A DNA stretch of 64,000 nucleotides from positions 666,332 to 730,331 of the forward strand of contig ML976988.1 in assembly GCA_010015675.1 (NCBI GenBank), in the 5' to 3' direction. How positions within the stretch are numbered: the first letter of the stretch is position 1; each line of letters opens with the position of its first letter. The notes beneath the pieces were generated by a model, which worked only from the letters and a program-made list of their open reading frames with translations, ran no database searches and had not been told where the DNA came from. The translations under genes and the position numbers were made by a program. This DNA is from Byssothecium circinans (Eukaryota; Ascomycota; Dothideomycetes; Pleosporales; Massarinaceae). Shown here in pieces: positions 12,201 through 23,100 of the stretch.

Positions 12201-13183
12201 CGCATTCTCGGAATTGAGATGCGGAGACAGGAAGTCCCAATCCCGCGGCCAAAGTCCTCAATTTAGAAGGCGAGGAATAGCTCACGCGCCTGAACTTGTA
12301 GATCTACTGGAATGTTGAGCTAAGTTGCCACTCTTTTTCGTCCGCTTCGAAGCAACCTTGCTCTTGCGTGATGTTGTTTTTGACCGCACAATTTGAGTTT
12401 CATGATAGATATCAAGGGGGTTGGCATCTCGATAACCGTAGCATCCGGTCCTAGCAAGGAAGTAGGAGCTACAGCTGGGGCGCTGGAGGTCGCACTGTGT
12501 CCTGAGCTGAATGTTCAACACGTGAATTGCTCAGGGGAGGTTTATGCGAAGGGCCACATCTTTGGCAGGCCGTTGATGACCGTCCATGGAGCACCCTGAC
12601 GCCTTCTGGTATGCGGATCATAAGACACAGCAGCATCCAAATTGGTAGCTTATCGGTCGAGATGTTGTGGTGCGTATTACTGCGTGTGCTAGGCTGACCG
12701 ATTAGAGATGGAAAGAAACTAAGCCGTTGAGGTCCACGGGTTCAGACGAGGTTCAAGAGTGCGCTAACCGTATTCAGTAACCAACCCGCAGGCGTTCTGA
12801 CGTCAATTCTCAAAACCATCCCCCCAGTCTTCATAATCTTTGGTCTAATCAGACGGGATAGAGTTGACTCATGCACAGAAACTATTCGTCAATTTCGCAA
12901 AGTTTCGGTTCTGAACTTCAGCACTAGCTAGGAATGAGAACGCAAAGGGTGTAGCGTTTGGGGCTAGGTATTCTATGGAAGCAACCTAGAGATAAGTCAA
13001 ATTATGATTGAATATGTCTATTCCCGTGAAGTGACAGGTTCCCCGTAGGGCCGAGGAAGCTAGTATGAGCCGCAGGGGCTAAAATAGTCGGTAAAGCTGT
13101 AACGGAGTATTGACGTTGAACTTGGTACCACTGGGAGCAGTGGCAATCATGGGAGAGATTAGTAATCTGATGCCCTGGAGCAG
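9259..13183. other. gene-poor stretch of 3.9 kb
   Basis: Between the secreted-protein gene and the F-box/RCC1 gene I could not support any gene. Frames are short, overlap in all phases and do not join across plausible introns. Base composition is mixed rather than strongly AT-rich, so an obvious RIP-degraded repeat is not seen by eye. The first few hundred bases must hold the secreted-protein promoter. One 69-codon frame at 11583-11792 is noted separately. Confidence 0.4.
11583..11792 (-). other. isolated 69-codon frame, possible gene remnant
   Basis: This is an ATG-to-stop frame whose composition (Glu/Asp/Leu-rich, with SPEEKVIEERLANHFGDF) looks more protein-like than its surroundings. No start context, intron partners or known domain were found. 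It may be a remnant exon or chance. Confidence 0.15.
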
Positions 13184-15310
13184 TTAGAAGACTTCCACAT
13201 CCAACTTCCACTCCGGCCTCCCCTCTCGCCACTCATCAAACTCTACCGAGCCAGGCATCTCTCTCCCATCGCTCAGCTTCAGTCGAGGGAAGGACTTGTT
13301 CTGCCAGTCGTAAACCGCCTCCTTGCTGGTGATTTCGTCATTGACCAAGACAACTGCACCTGAGTGCCATCCTGCAGCACTAACCCGGAGCGCAAAATGA
13401 GCCCCCAGACCGTCCTCACCCTTGTCCTTATCCCACTCCCTTCCTTCCTGCTCAACCCATTCGCTAACCTCTCCTTGCATGTTACGATCGGTGTTGAACA
13501 AGCCCAATCTCTCGCTTGCTTCTTCGGGGTCCTTACCGCCATTTCCAAGGTGCTTGATCCATTCGTCTTGTTCTGGGCGAAACCAGACTTGACGACCATG
13601 TGTGTACCCATGTGGGAGAAGTTCAGCGTCTCCTCCAAAGCCGTGACCACCTAGACCACGTAGCCGACTCGCCAGACCTCCGTCGCCACCTAGTCCCAGT
13701 GCACCGCACGACTGAAGCTCAGTGCCATACGACGTGATTTTCCCCGAGGAGTGGAGGGCAAGAAAATGGTAATCGCCGAATGCGACAGAGATGACACCGG
13801 TGTGTTGAAGCGCGGGTATCACTCTGAGCCCCTGGGTGCTCGTCTGGTTGGGGTCGGAGTTACGCGCGTTCCAGCATGCATCCAGATAGCTTTGATCTGC
13901 TATAACAACTTCCCCATTCTTGAAAACGGCGAAGCGGCGAAAAGAGCCCTGTACGTCCATGGTGGAACTGTCCTGGCTTCCCAGTGCTTTCAGTTCAAGG
14001 ATCTCGTTCACTTTGTTTCTGTCGCCGAGTCTGCCGCAGAAGACTTTACCAATCTCCGTGACAAAAACAATGAACTGTTCTAGAATAATGTAATTGACCA
14101 CGGCACCGACCTCTTCGCCAAGCAGTCTCTCGTCGTCACTCTCTCTCGTGGCACCTCGAGGACGCTGGTAACCTGTTCTCGGCACTTCAGTGTTTTCTAG
14201 GACGAGCATGGTATCTGACTCCTCGTCTGAATCCTCACCGCTCCGATGCACCGGACTCCAAAGGACAATACCGGTACCGTAAATATAAGCTGAGCTGCAG
14301 CTCCAGCCTGCCACGACTTGTTTTACCTGACCGTAGAGTCCAGATTTGGCGGCCAGTATTCACCGAGCTGCGCCTTCGTTGATACAGACGTCGGCAAACT
14401 TGATGCCCAGGCCAGTCTCTCCCAAATCAACCCATGACCATATCCTTCCACTGTCGGACAGGCCGAGTATGTGTTTTCGACCAGCGGAAAACTGGCGAAT
14501 TGCGATGGTTGGCTCTTTCCATACTGCGGCGGTCTCAAACCCAGGATATCCGGAGGGGAAACGAAGCGCTTCAAGATTGCCTGGGCGGTATTGAGCGCTC
14601 TCGCCATTGATCACTCCAGCGGTATATAATGTGCCGGTTGAGTCCAAAATGGTAGTAGACCAGCCACTTCAAACGTCAGTATGGAAAGTATCACTGAACC
14701 CAGAGTGAGGCGGCATTGCCAGGGTTCTTTCACAAATTTTGACTCAAAGACGTACCCGCATTGTAAATCAGCCACAATTCCAAATCTCTTTGCACCATCC
14801 ATCTCCTTGGGAAATAGGCAATTAGTCTGGCTGGCCCACATGCGTCGAGGGTGAAATCGCCCAATGGGAGGCCTGGGGACGTCCTCTGACTCCGCATGCC
14901 CCAACCGCCCTCGTGTGTTGAGTCCCCAAGTAAAGACACGACTCTGAGTGAGCATGCGACGGTAAAGCTTCTGCCAGCGGGCACCTGAGTCGGCAGGACA
15001 AAGTCAGCAATGCTCATTCAAGGGGATGCCAGCGGGCGTCATCTTGGGCCCTGAAGTGCAGTGTCCGGAGCTCAGCACAGGTTATATCTGAAGTTTACGC
15101 ACCATCATGTTGCACCACAGGCTGGTTTGGTACACGGAAGGTGCTTTGAGTGGCGTAGCTCCAGTAGGCTGAATCTAGCCGGAGTGAGGGCTGATGGAAT
15201 GCTTTGCAGGTGCAGCATAGGGCGAGAAAAGACTTTGCATCCAAGTACGGGAAAATGAGCACGAGGATGTCGAGCGGTAGTTCTGTAATGTTGGTAACCT
15301 TGTCGGCCAT
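13184..15310 (-). CDS. F-box protein with RCC1-like repeats (SAF1-type), in-frame TGA
   Basis: Model: complement(join(13184..14666,14756..14984,15103..15310)), 640 codons. The introns are 118 nt (GTGCGT...CTCAG) and 89 nt (GTACGT...GAAG). An F-box occupies residues 9-40 (ITELPLDILVLIFPYLDA). RCC1-type repeats follow, with VFTWGLNTRGRLGH and a later VKQVVAGWSCSSAYIYGTG. Such proteins are substrate receptors of SCF ubiquitin ligases; yeast Saf1 is the closest well-known case. Oddity: the third exon contains an in-frame TGA at 14360-14362. The surrounding frame is the same on both sides, and no intron with good signals and matching phase removes it. The gene may therefore be a recent pseudogene, carry an assembly error, or use a weak splice site I did not find. 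Confidence 0.75.
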
Positions 15311-15806
15311 GCTGAGATTCCGCCCCGCAGAGTAAAACTTGAGGCCACTTTCGAGCCTACGGATCGTGATAAGCTGTGCCGGACTTTTGACCGCGAGTTT
15401 GAAGCAAAACCGTCTCGCAGATTCTCGAGGAATGGGCACAGGGTTTGTAGACGGCAGCAGGAAGAGACATGCCACCTTGATGACGCAACTGCGGCATGTT
15501 GACGCTAGTGGCTTGGCACATTAGAGCAAACACGGCCTAGTAGGCTCTGAGTCAACACTACCGCATCAGTCAATCATTGATTGAAGGTCTTTATTTCTCA
15601 CAAGCAACCACTCTCAACACAGATGTACACCCGTTGCACCCCGACCGACCCATAATACTATCAAAAAGCCTATGTCTCTCTCGCCGGAATACCAGCCATT
15701 CAGGACAGCCTTCCCCCGCTTTCGGCACCGACACACGGACTCGAATTTCTTTGGCCACACGTGAAGAGCCGGGACAAGCGCATTTGAAACCACAACACTA
15801 TTCACC
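15311..15806. promoter_or_regulatory. divergent promoter, F-box gene / eIF2B delta
   Basis: A 496-nt spacer lies between divergent start codons. The right half just before 15807 is a C/A-rich leader ending TTCACCATGA, typical of fungal 5' UTRs. No specific sites were identified. Confidence 0.45.
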
Positions 15807-17370
15807 ATGAATGAGACAGCTGTGAAAGAAGCGGTTCAATCACCTACTGCGCCCGCAGAGACGGTGCAACCCCTGTCAGCCCAGACCAAACCCGATGCCA
15901 AGGACGCAAAACCCGCAGAGGGCGATGCTCCAAAGAAGCTCACACCAGCAGAACTGAAGAAGCAAAAGGCTGCAGAGAAGCAAGCGCGGCGAGCCCAACA
16001 GAAAGCCGCAGGACCAGCAGCTACCCAGCAAGGACCCCAATCCAAGGAGGGATCCAAACAGCAACAAAAAGCTTCTAAACAGCCACCTAAGGATGATAAG
16101 TCAAGGCCTTTATCGGTCAGGAGACATCCGTCTCAGTCGAATGCACCGCCGCCGCAACAGCCCAAGAAGGAAGCGAAGCAGGACCCGAAGCAGCTCGGGC
16201 TCTTTTTTAGACATCTCTACAGCCAGCCCCGGAAGCATTCCATGGCGGGCGCCTCGAAAGATGTTCACCCGGCTATCCTTGCGTTGGGCCTGCAATACAG
16301 CAGCTATACTATTTGTGGTAGTACAGCACGAATGGTTGCTATGCTTCTGGCATTTAAGGCGCTCATCGACTCGTACCAGACGCCTGTGGGAACCAGCTTG
16401 TCGCGTCATTTGATCCAGTTGCTGGGTCCTCAGATTGAATACCTACGTGACTGTAGGCCGTACAGCATTAGCATGGGAAATGCTATCCGATGGCTGAAGG
16501 ACAGTATGTTTCCCTCTTCCTTTATTTGCGAGTACACTTCGGCTAACAATCATGCCAGTCATTGTGAAGACCGATCCCTCTACCCCAGAGTCCGATGCAA
16601 AGCGCAACCTTCTCGACGAAATTGACATGTTCATCCGCGAGCGTGTCACTGCCGCCGACAAGCTCATCCGCGACATTGCAGTCACCAAGATCCTCCCCGG
16701 CGACGTCATCTTAACCTATGCAGCCTCCTCCATTGTCGAACAAACCCTCCTCCAAGCCCATGCTGCCGGTGTCCCCTTCTCCGTCATCGTCGTAGACTCA
16801 AAGCCACTCTTCGAGGGCAAGACGCTCGCCCGAAAGCTTGCCAATGCCGGCCTGCAAGTGCGCTACTTCCTCATCACCGGCGCTTCCCATGCCATCAAAG
16901 ATGCTTCGAAAGTCTTCCTCGGCGCCCACGCAATGATGTCGAATGGCCGTCTCTACTCGCGCGTGGGCACAGCACTCGTCTCTATGCTAGCTAACGCGCA
17001 ATCACTTCCCGTGATTGTCCTCTGCGAATCCGTCAAGTTCACCGAGAAAGTCGCTCTAGACTCTATCGTCGGCAACGAAGTCGCACCTTCCGAAGAGCTG
17101 CTCTCTGAAACTGAGCGGTATGCTCTTCTCCCGCTCAAGCCCCACCTTCCAAAATCGCACCCTGCGTCTTCTGAGGAGCCTTCTGCGGAAGGAGCCACAT
17201 CCGCGCCGTCGGACGTGCTCAAATGGATCGACGGCTCGAAGAACTTGCATCACCTGCAGGTCCTGTATGATGTTACCCCTGCGGAGTATATCGACATGGT
17301 TATCACGGAGTATGGAAGTCTGCCACCGAGCTCGGTGCCCGTTGTTCATCGATTGAGTACGAACATTTGA
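15807..17370 (+). CDS. GCD2: translation initiation factor eIF2B subunit delta
   Basis: Model: join(15807..16503,16559..17370), 502 aa, one 55-nt intron (GTATGT...CTAAC...CCAG). The N-terminal 130 residues are Lys/Gln/Ala-rich and disordered, as usual for this subunit. The Rossmann-like IF-2B domain follows (about 140-495), with LQYSSYTICGSTARMVAML, GDVILTYAASSIVEQTL, FSVIVVDSKPLFEGK, YFLITGASHAI and GAHAMMSNGRLYSRVGTALV. The protein is a regulatory/assembly subunit of the guanine-nucleotide exchange factor for eIF2, the target of the integrated stress response. The GAHA..SNG motif strongly supports the family. The gene is divergent from the F-box gene. Confidence 0.95.
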
Positions 17371-17620
17371 ATTAGTAGATTTTAAGGGCTTCATGGGGCA
17401 TGCAGCCGAGTTTCAAATGTGCAGATATGCTTTCTACAACTTCCAATATCGAAAGTGACCCCAAACTTCGCTCCGCAGCTCCACATCACGCTAGAAATTT
17501 TCGTTAGGCTGTGGCATCGCCCATCATCGCAATGAAATTTTTTCCCCTATAGGGAATGCGGACAAGTGATCAGCTGTTAACTATATCATGTATACATATC
17601 ATGAGATGCACCATGTATGG

Positions 17621-18633
17621 CTAAGCCTCCCTCTTCGCAGCCATCAACTTCCGATACGTCTCAATAATGCCCTGCCTCTCCACCCCCAGCTCCTCCCTCT
17701 TCCTCAAACTCCCACCCATCTTCGGCACATTCCCCACCTCCACCTTCGCCCCATTCTTGACCTTGAAGATCTCTCTCGGCACCCTCTCAAAGTTCGGCGG
17801 TGCCTGCACAACATCATGCAACCCTTTTCTCTCTTCCCTCTTCTTCCTCAACTCGTCCCACTCATCGCCTTTCCCATCGTCCACCTCGCCCACCATCAGC
17901 CTCCGCTTCCCCTTCTTCTTGTTCTTCTTAGACGACGCGGTATGTAGAGATGGCAGATCGACACTCTTGTCTTCCCACAGAGCATTCGTCTCGTCTTCCT
18001 CCTCCTCGGCGAGCTCGAGGGCTTCTTGTTCGCGGTCACGAATCCGTGCTTCTTCCTTGCGCCAACCAGCTTGTAAGCGTTTGAGATGCCGCTCGTGCTT
18101 CGTGATGCGGTGATCACTTAATCCTGCGACCTTTTTCCCGGTCTTTGCCACGGCACCAAGCGGCAGGGCTTGATTGACCCGCTGCCTGAAATCCGAGAGC
18201 GATTCTCCAGGCATGATTTTAAGCTTTTCCTGCTGTGGTTGCGCTTCGCTGTCTACGGTCACTTCTTTCTCGACCTCGGCCGCGGTAGAAGTTGGTTTGG
18301 GAGGTTGTGTGGAATTGGCTTTCTTCGCTTTTTTCCCAGGGCCGTCGTCGAGACCTGAGCGTCGCTTTCCTGGCTTGTTGAACGTCATGAGGCGCGCGAA
18401 GGCTTTTGGGGTGTCGTCAACGCCATAGCCTTCTACCGTGTTGATTTTGCGCTTCTTGTTCTTTGGAGCCGGATTCGATGCGCTGCGCGATTTGGGGACG
18501 GCGAGGGGGCCGGCGTGCTCAGTGGGTGGGAGGTTGAAGCTATGGAGCCATTGTTAGGAAGAGAATTGACGAGGGAGAGAGGCGTATACTTTGACTCGTC
18601 ATTATCGGCTTTGCGCTTGTGCTTGTGAGGCAT
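17621..18633 (-). CDS. conserved basic coiled-coil protein, probably nucleolar
   Basis: Model: complement(join(17621..18539,18590..18633)), 320 aa. A 50-nt intron (GTATAC...CATAG) splits the codon after residue 14 and yields MPHKHKRKADNDESNFNLPP. The protein is rich in Lys, Arg and Glu with several nuclear-localisation-like runs (KKNKKKGKRR). A conserved central segment (GESLSDFRQRVNQALPLG, about 135-155) leads into a long charged helix (about 170-230) and a C-terminal EVGNVPKMGGSLRKREELG block. I recall orthologues of this layout in many Pezizomycotina, without an assigned function. Composition fits a ribosome-biogenesis or nucleolar protein, which is inference. Confidence 0.8.
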
Positions 18634-20111
18634 GGCGGCGTGGATATAGCCGACTTCAGTCGCAAACTTGAAATTTCGGTGCGAAAAGTTGCGGAGAAGA
18701 CTGGAAGGGTGGGGGGGCTACCTAGGTAGGCTTAGCGGTCCAAAGCTTGGCAGAGACGGTCACGTGCCGGCGCTTTTCACCCCGCTTTCCCTTTTGAAGC
18801 GTGGAAGAAAAGGTTTGTAAAGGCATGTCCCGTACGCAATACACGCTGTTGCATTTGAAACATGGGACAAGTCTTCAGCAAGGCTTTTCGAGTTAGAGTG
18901 TATCAAGCACACGCGGTCTGATACGAAAGTAACCGTGGAAGGCCTGAGAGGCTAGAGATGCGTTTCTAGGGCTATCGAGGTATCGTGATAAATCCGTATC
19001 GTTCACACTAAGTTACAGGTTGAATGCATTGGTGATTCTGACTCTGGTGAAACGTATCCGGATTGTATTGCTCGTGCGACTTCCCATCTAGCATGCGAGC
19101 CGAAAGGGGAGTCCTAATCGGCGGCTCCTCTAGGCATGAGTGGTGTGGATGTGTTTCTCTTTGCAGTAGACCAGGCGATTGATAGCCATCATTCAGCATG
19201 TTCATGATCTGATGCTGGCCAGTTGGAAACATCGAATGGCTTTCCACACCATACTGAACCTTGAACAGAACTTACCGTTCAGGTCAAGCTTTCAAGACCG
19301 TAAACAACCTACCGGTACGTCATTGCTCGAAGTAATTGATGGAAACCTATGTGCTCAGGTGCCACAAGTTAAATACCTAGGTAGAGCCACACATGTAGCT
19401 CGCCACCTCCAAGTTCGAAAGCAATGGCTCTCCAAACAATTTCCAAATGTGTGACCAACAAAGCCACCAATCACGCAAGGAGCACGGCATCGTGGGCTTG
19501 ACTTGAGTCCTTTAGGAGGGTCGCCAGTTTCAACCAACCAACACACGCCCATCACGCTACCAGCCTACCAATATTCGATCGCTCGTAAAGGCCCTCCTGC
19601 CCCCAGACATCATGTCAGACTAATGGCCCGTCCCAATCTTTGCCAAACCACATCTCTTCTGAAGATCGCGCACTCTGCCTCAGCATGTGCTGTATCCGAA
19701 CCCTCAATTTGACACCTTGCATTGCTTGCACCGCTGGTCGAGCTGTCAGATTGTCTCACCTAGCACCGCCGTAAAACCCGGGGTCGCTAACACTGCGCCC
19801 GCAGTCCGGACCCTGATGCCACTCAGCTACTGTTAGAGTTAGACTGTGGGGCCCTTTTTCACTCCCCGAGAGCACCTGGGCCCGAACCCGTGTCTTAAAA
19901 AAAGTCTGCGACGCCTCAGTCCACCTCCCAACCTTGCTGACACCTTTCTTCCTGGAATTACGAACAATTATTCCTTCGAAATAGTCGAGTTCACCGAAAC
20001 TTCGAAAGCCAAGAGTTCCGACCCTCTTCGCTGCACCTTCTCCGCGCTAGCCCCTCAGGGTCCACATTCGCCATTTACAGCGCGACCGCTCATTGGCTGG
20101 TACCTGACAGG
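18634..20111. promoter_or_regulatory. 1.5-kb divergent intergenic region
   Basis: This separates the coiled-coil gene from the AIM6-like gene, transcribed away from each other. It contains several CACGTG-like and CCTAGG-containing segments and a pyrimidine-rich leader before 20112, but no frame that looks coding. A long 5' UTR for the AIM6-like gene is possible. Confidence 0.4.
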
Positions 20112-21622
20112 ATGGATCCCGTCGATGACAACACGTTGAATCCTCTTCTTGGGAACTTCGACTCGAATCTAACCACTTCTCCTTCATCAAAAGATCAGAC
20201 AGTCGTATCACTACGAGCATTAGAGGATGGCGAAGACGACTCAGAGATCGTTGAACTGAGAGCGAGACACAGTGTGTTGGGAAGGTTGCTAATGGCGGTC
20301 AGGAGGCGGCGAAATGGGACTTCGCAGGAAGAAGAGGAGTTGACGGAGAGAAAGCCAAAGATACAGGTGAAGGGGAGTTGGAGAGACTGGAGAAGAAGAA
20401 GATTTTGGGTTAGAGTCTTTTGGGGGATACCGTTGGGGGTGGTTTTGTTCTTGTGCGTCTGCGTTCCGTTCCCGCTCCAAAGCTTCCAAGATCACATGGA
20501 GAGACTTTCATCATGATATGAGTGACGCAGCATACTGACTATGTTAGTGGCATCGTACATATCGTCAATGTCTTCTTCTCGTCCGTCAATGTATTGCAAG
20601 ATGATGAAGATCCCTTCCCATCAAGTTGGGGACCTTTGACGCAGTTCCGAGAAGGCAAAGAAATCGAGCTCGAAGGCCTTACTAGAGACGTCACGCCTAT
20701 TCACTGCCACTCGCATAACGACTATTGGCGAAAAGTCCCATTATACGAAGCCCTTCGATGGGGTTGCACAGGTGTCGAAGCCGATGTCTGGCTCTTTGAC
20801 GATGAGCTTTTCGTTGGACACAATACCAACGAACTTACTCGGGAACGGACTTTCCGGTCCATGTATGTGGATCCGTTGATGCGCATTTTGGACCTCCAGA
20901 ACACTGTCAATAAGAACTTCACCACGTCAGGAGATGCGACTAAGTACGGCGTGTACGAGGTGGATCCAATGCAAACGCTTGTTCTGCTCGTCGATTTCAA
21001 GAATAACGGGCACGACATATACCCTTTTGTGTCTGAGCAACTAGCTCGATTCCGAAGTAAGGGCTATCTTTCCTACTTTGACGGCAACACGACTGTTCCG
21101 GGCCCTATCACCATAGTAGCCACTGGCAACGCTCCGTTTGACCTGATTACTGCCAACACAACCTATCGCGACATCTTCTTCGACGCACCACTAGATCGCA
21201 TGCACGAAGAGCCTTCTTTGTCGCCCACCATCGTTGACATCAATGCTGAGCTTCACAGGCTAGCACCACCAACCATCAAGCGTGAAGATGGCCAAGGCAG
21301 TGTCGGCACGGACGAAAACTCCCATTTTGACCTCACAAACTCATACTACGCTTCCGTCAACTTTGGAGCATCCATTGGATGGTTGTGGTTTGGACGTATC
21401 TCAGACGCCCAGCTCAAGCTTATTCGTGGTCAGATCCAGGGTGCGAAGAAAAGAGGGCTGAAGGCGAGGTACTGGAGCACGCCGAAATGGCCAATTGGGT
21501 TGCGGAATAAAGTATGGAAAGTGCTTGTCGAAGAGGGCGTGGATTATTTGAATGGAGATGATTTGAAGGCGATGACGACGATGAATTGGGGCGTTAAGAG
21601 GCATTGGGGATGGCTCGGTTGA
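20112..21622 (+). CDS. AIM6-like PLC-type phosphodiesterase, membrane-anchored
   Basis: Model: join(20112..20452,20548..21622), 471 aa, one 95-nt intron (GTGCGT...CTGAC...TTAG). The intron falls inside the single transmembrane helix, and splicing creates IPLGVVLFFGIVHIVNVFF (about residues 104-122). The N-terminal cytosolic part is acidic, then strongly basic just before the helix. The luminal part is a PLC-like TIM barrel (about 160-460): IHCHSHNDYWRKVPLYEAL carries the two catalytic-type His residues, and GCTGVEADVWL supplies the metal ligands Glu and Asp. The family is named from yeast Aim6 (altered inheritance of mitochondria), whose substrate is unknown. Several NxT/NxS sites lie in the luminal part. 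Confidence 0.9.
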
Positions 21623-21838
21623 CTGTAGCAAACTGTTAGAAGATTTATAGAATGTGGGATGAGGAGTTCTGGATAGGCAATCGTGTTTGTGTACGAAGCC
21701 TACACGCATAGCACTTAGCCTTCATGTGGATTTCTGTATGTAGCGTTTAGCTTCAGCCACGTCTTTTATGATGCCATTTCATGTCCTCGTCCTGGTGTTA
21801 ATGCTTTTTTCAGTGTACTGTAAACACGTACTAACCAT

Positions 21839-22300
21839 TCACATCGATGCCACTTCTCGTTTCTCCAGCGCCAACATTGTCCCCACCAACGCTGTATTCG
21901 CAACAGGCACCCAATACGATATTCGCATCCGTCTCTGACTATAAATCCCCGTGCCTAGACTCAAGGTTCAGCGTATTCATCGCCTCGTTGTATTAATCCA
22001 CGTACTTGTCAACATCAACGTCAAACTCGCTCCATATGGCACTCTCGTTCCTTCCTGCATCACTAAGAACCCCGCAATACACATCAAAACGCCAATGAAG
22101 TTCGAGTGCCGCGTAGCATCCTTTATTGGGATAATGAGGTAGAATGCATCGCGCGTCCCCTCTGCTTTGCTCATTTCTTGCGCGTAGAGGGTTGGTGTGA
22201 GGAGGGAGGTGATGCGCGCTTGGCCGCCTAGGAAGAGCTCGAAGCTTAGGACGGAAGGGAGGGTTTTGCGGAGGATTTCGAGGATAGAGTTGGTGTCCAT
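21839..22300 (-). CDS. small integral membrane protein, unknown function
   Basis: Model: complement(join(21839..21954,22006..22300)), 136 aa, one 51-nt intron (GTACGT...TCTAG). Splicing replaces an early stop with YSQRRMRISYWVPVANTALV, which continues into another hydrophobic segment. Three or four membrane helices are likely (around residues 14-34, 48-60, 68-85 and 115-130). Some features (an early LPSVLSFELFLGG helix and a short HSN loop) recall DoxX-like small fungal membrane proteins, but I cannot assign it. It is convergent with the AIM6-like gene 216 nt away. Confidence 0.65.
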
Positions 22301-23100
22301 TTGTGGGATGTTTTGTATGTCAAGGGTGGATCTTCTAGTGTTCGATGGTTTGGCATTTCATGTTACTAGGAAGTGATGGGGAGCATTTACGTCAGTGGTA
22401 CATATGGAGAACGAACCAGATATTGGTACTACCTACGTCATGTCAGCATCCTAAAATTTGTCCTCTGCTCTACTCTCAAAAATTATTGCAGTGTCAAGAT
22501 CCTAAGTCTTGAACACTCCAAGGACCTGCAGGAAAGAACTTCGGAAGGATCACAATATGTACGTAGAATTAGATGTGCGCTGGGGTGATCGATGGATAAC
22601 ATCTCATAACGTGTGTGGTCACCAACTTCACATACAATATTCCGCATCCCCACTAACCATCCCTAATTCCTCGGACAATGGATAGAACAACAAACATCAT
22701 CAGCGGCGATCTCCAGGTATAACCTCACCTTCCGTGTTTGCATAGCCTCGCATATTCAGAACTCGGTCCGACATCTCACCCATCCAAATACAGAACTCGG
22801 TCCGACATTTCACCCATACAAATGCGAACCGGCAAGAGCTCCACAGCGCCGTTCGGGACTTCCCTGCGCCTTCCATGGCCGGAGCCAAGGCGGCTTCCCG
22901 CTGCAACGTGCGGGGAATCAATATCTACGAGGCAGGAACATTGTCCAATGCAGCTTCTGCCATAGGTGGTATTGCATAATGGGTCCAAATCCTAATCCTA
23001 GCGCATTTCACTCTACGCGAGACGAGTATAAAGCTAAAGAGCCCCACGATTGTCAGCGGTACGACCACCACCTTGGCCTTGCTTTGGACAGACGGTCAAT
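22301..23100. promoter_or_regulatory. promoter region of the GH31 gene
   Basis: This 800-nt spacer lies between the divergent membrane-protein and alpha-glucosidase starts. It holds a tandem 34-bp duplication (22757-22824) and a TATA-like TATAAAG at 23027-23033, about 70 nt before the GH31 ATG. No coding frame is supported. Confidence 0.5.
22757..22824. repeat. tandem duplication of a 34-bp promoter element
   Basis: Two adjacent copies, 22757-22790 and 22791-22824, agree at 31 of 34 positions. Each contains ACTCGGTCCGACAT, with the palindrome CGG-T-CCG, followed by a CACCCAT motif. CGG triplets in inverted orientation are typical half-sites of Zn2Cys6 regulators. The element lies about 280-340 nt upstream of the alpha-glucosidase ATG. 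A regulatory role is inference. Confidence 0.7.
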
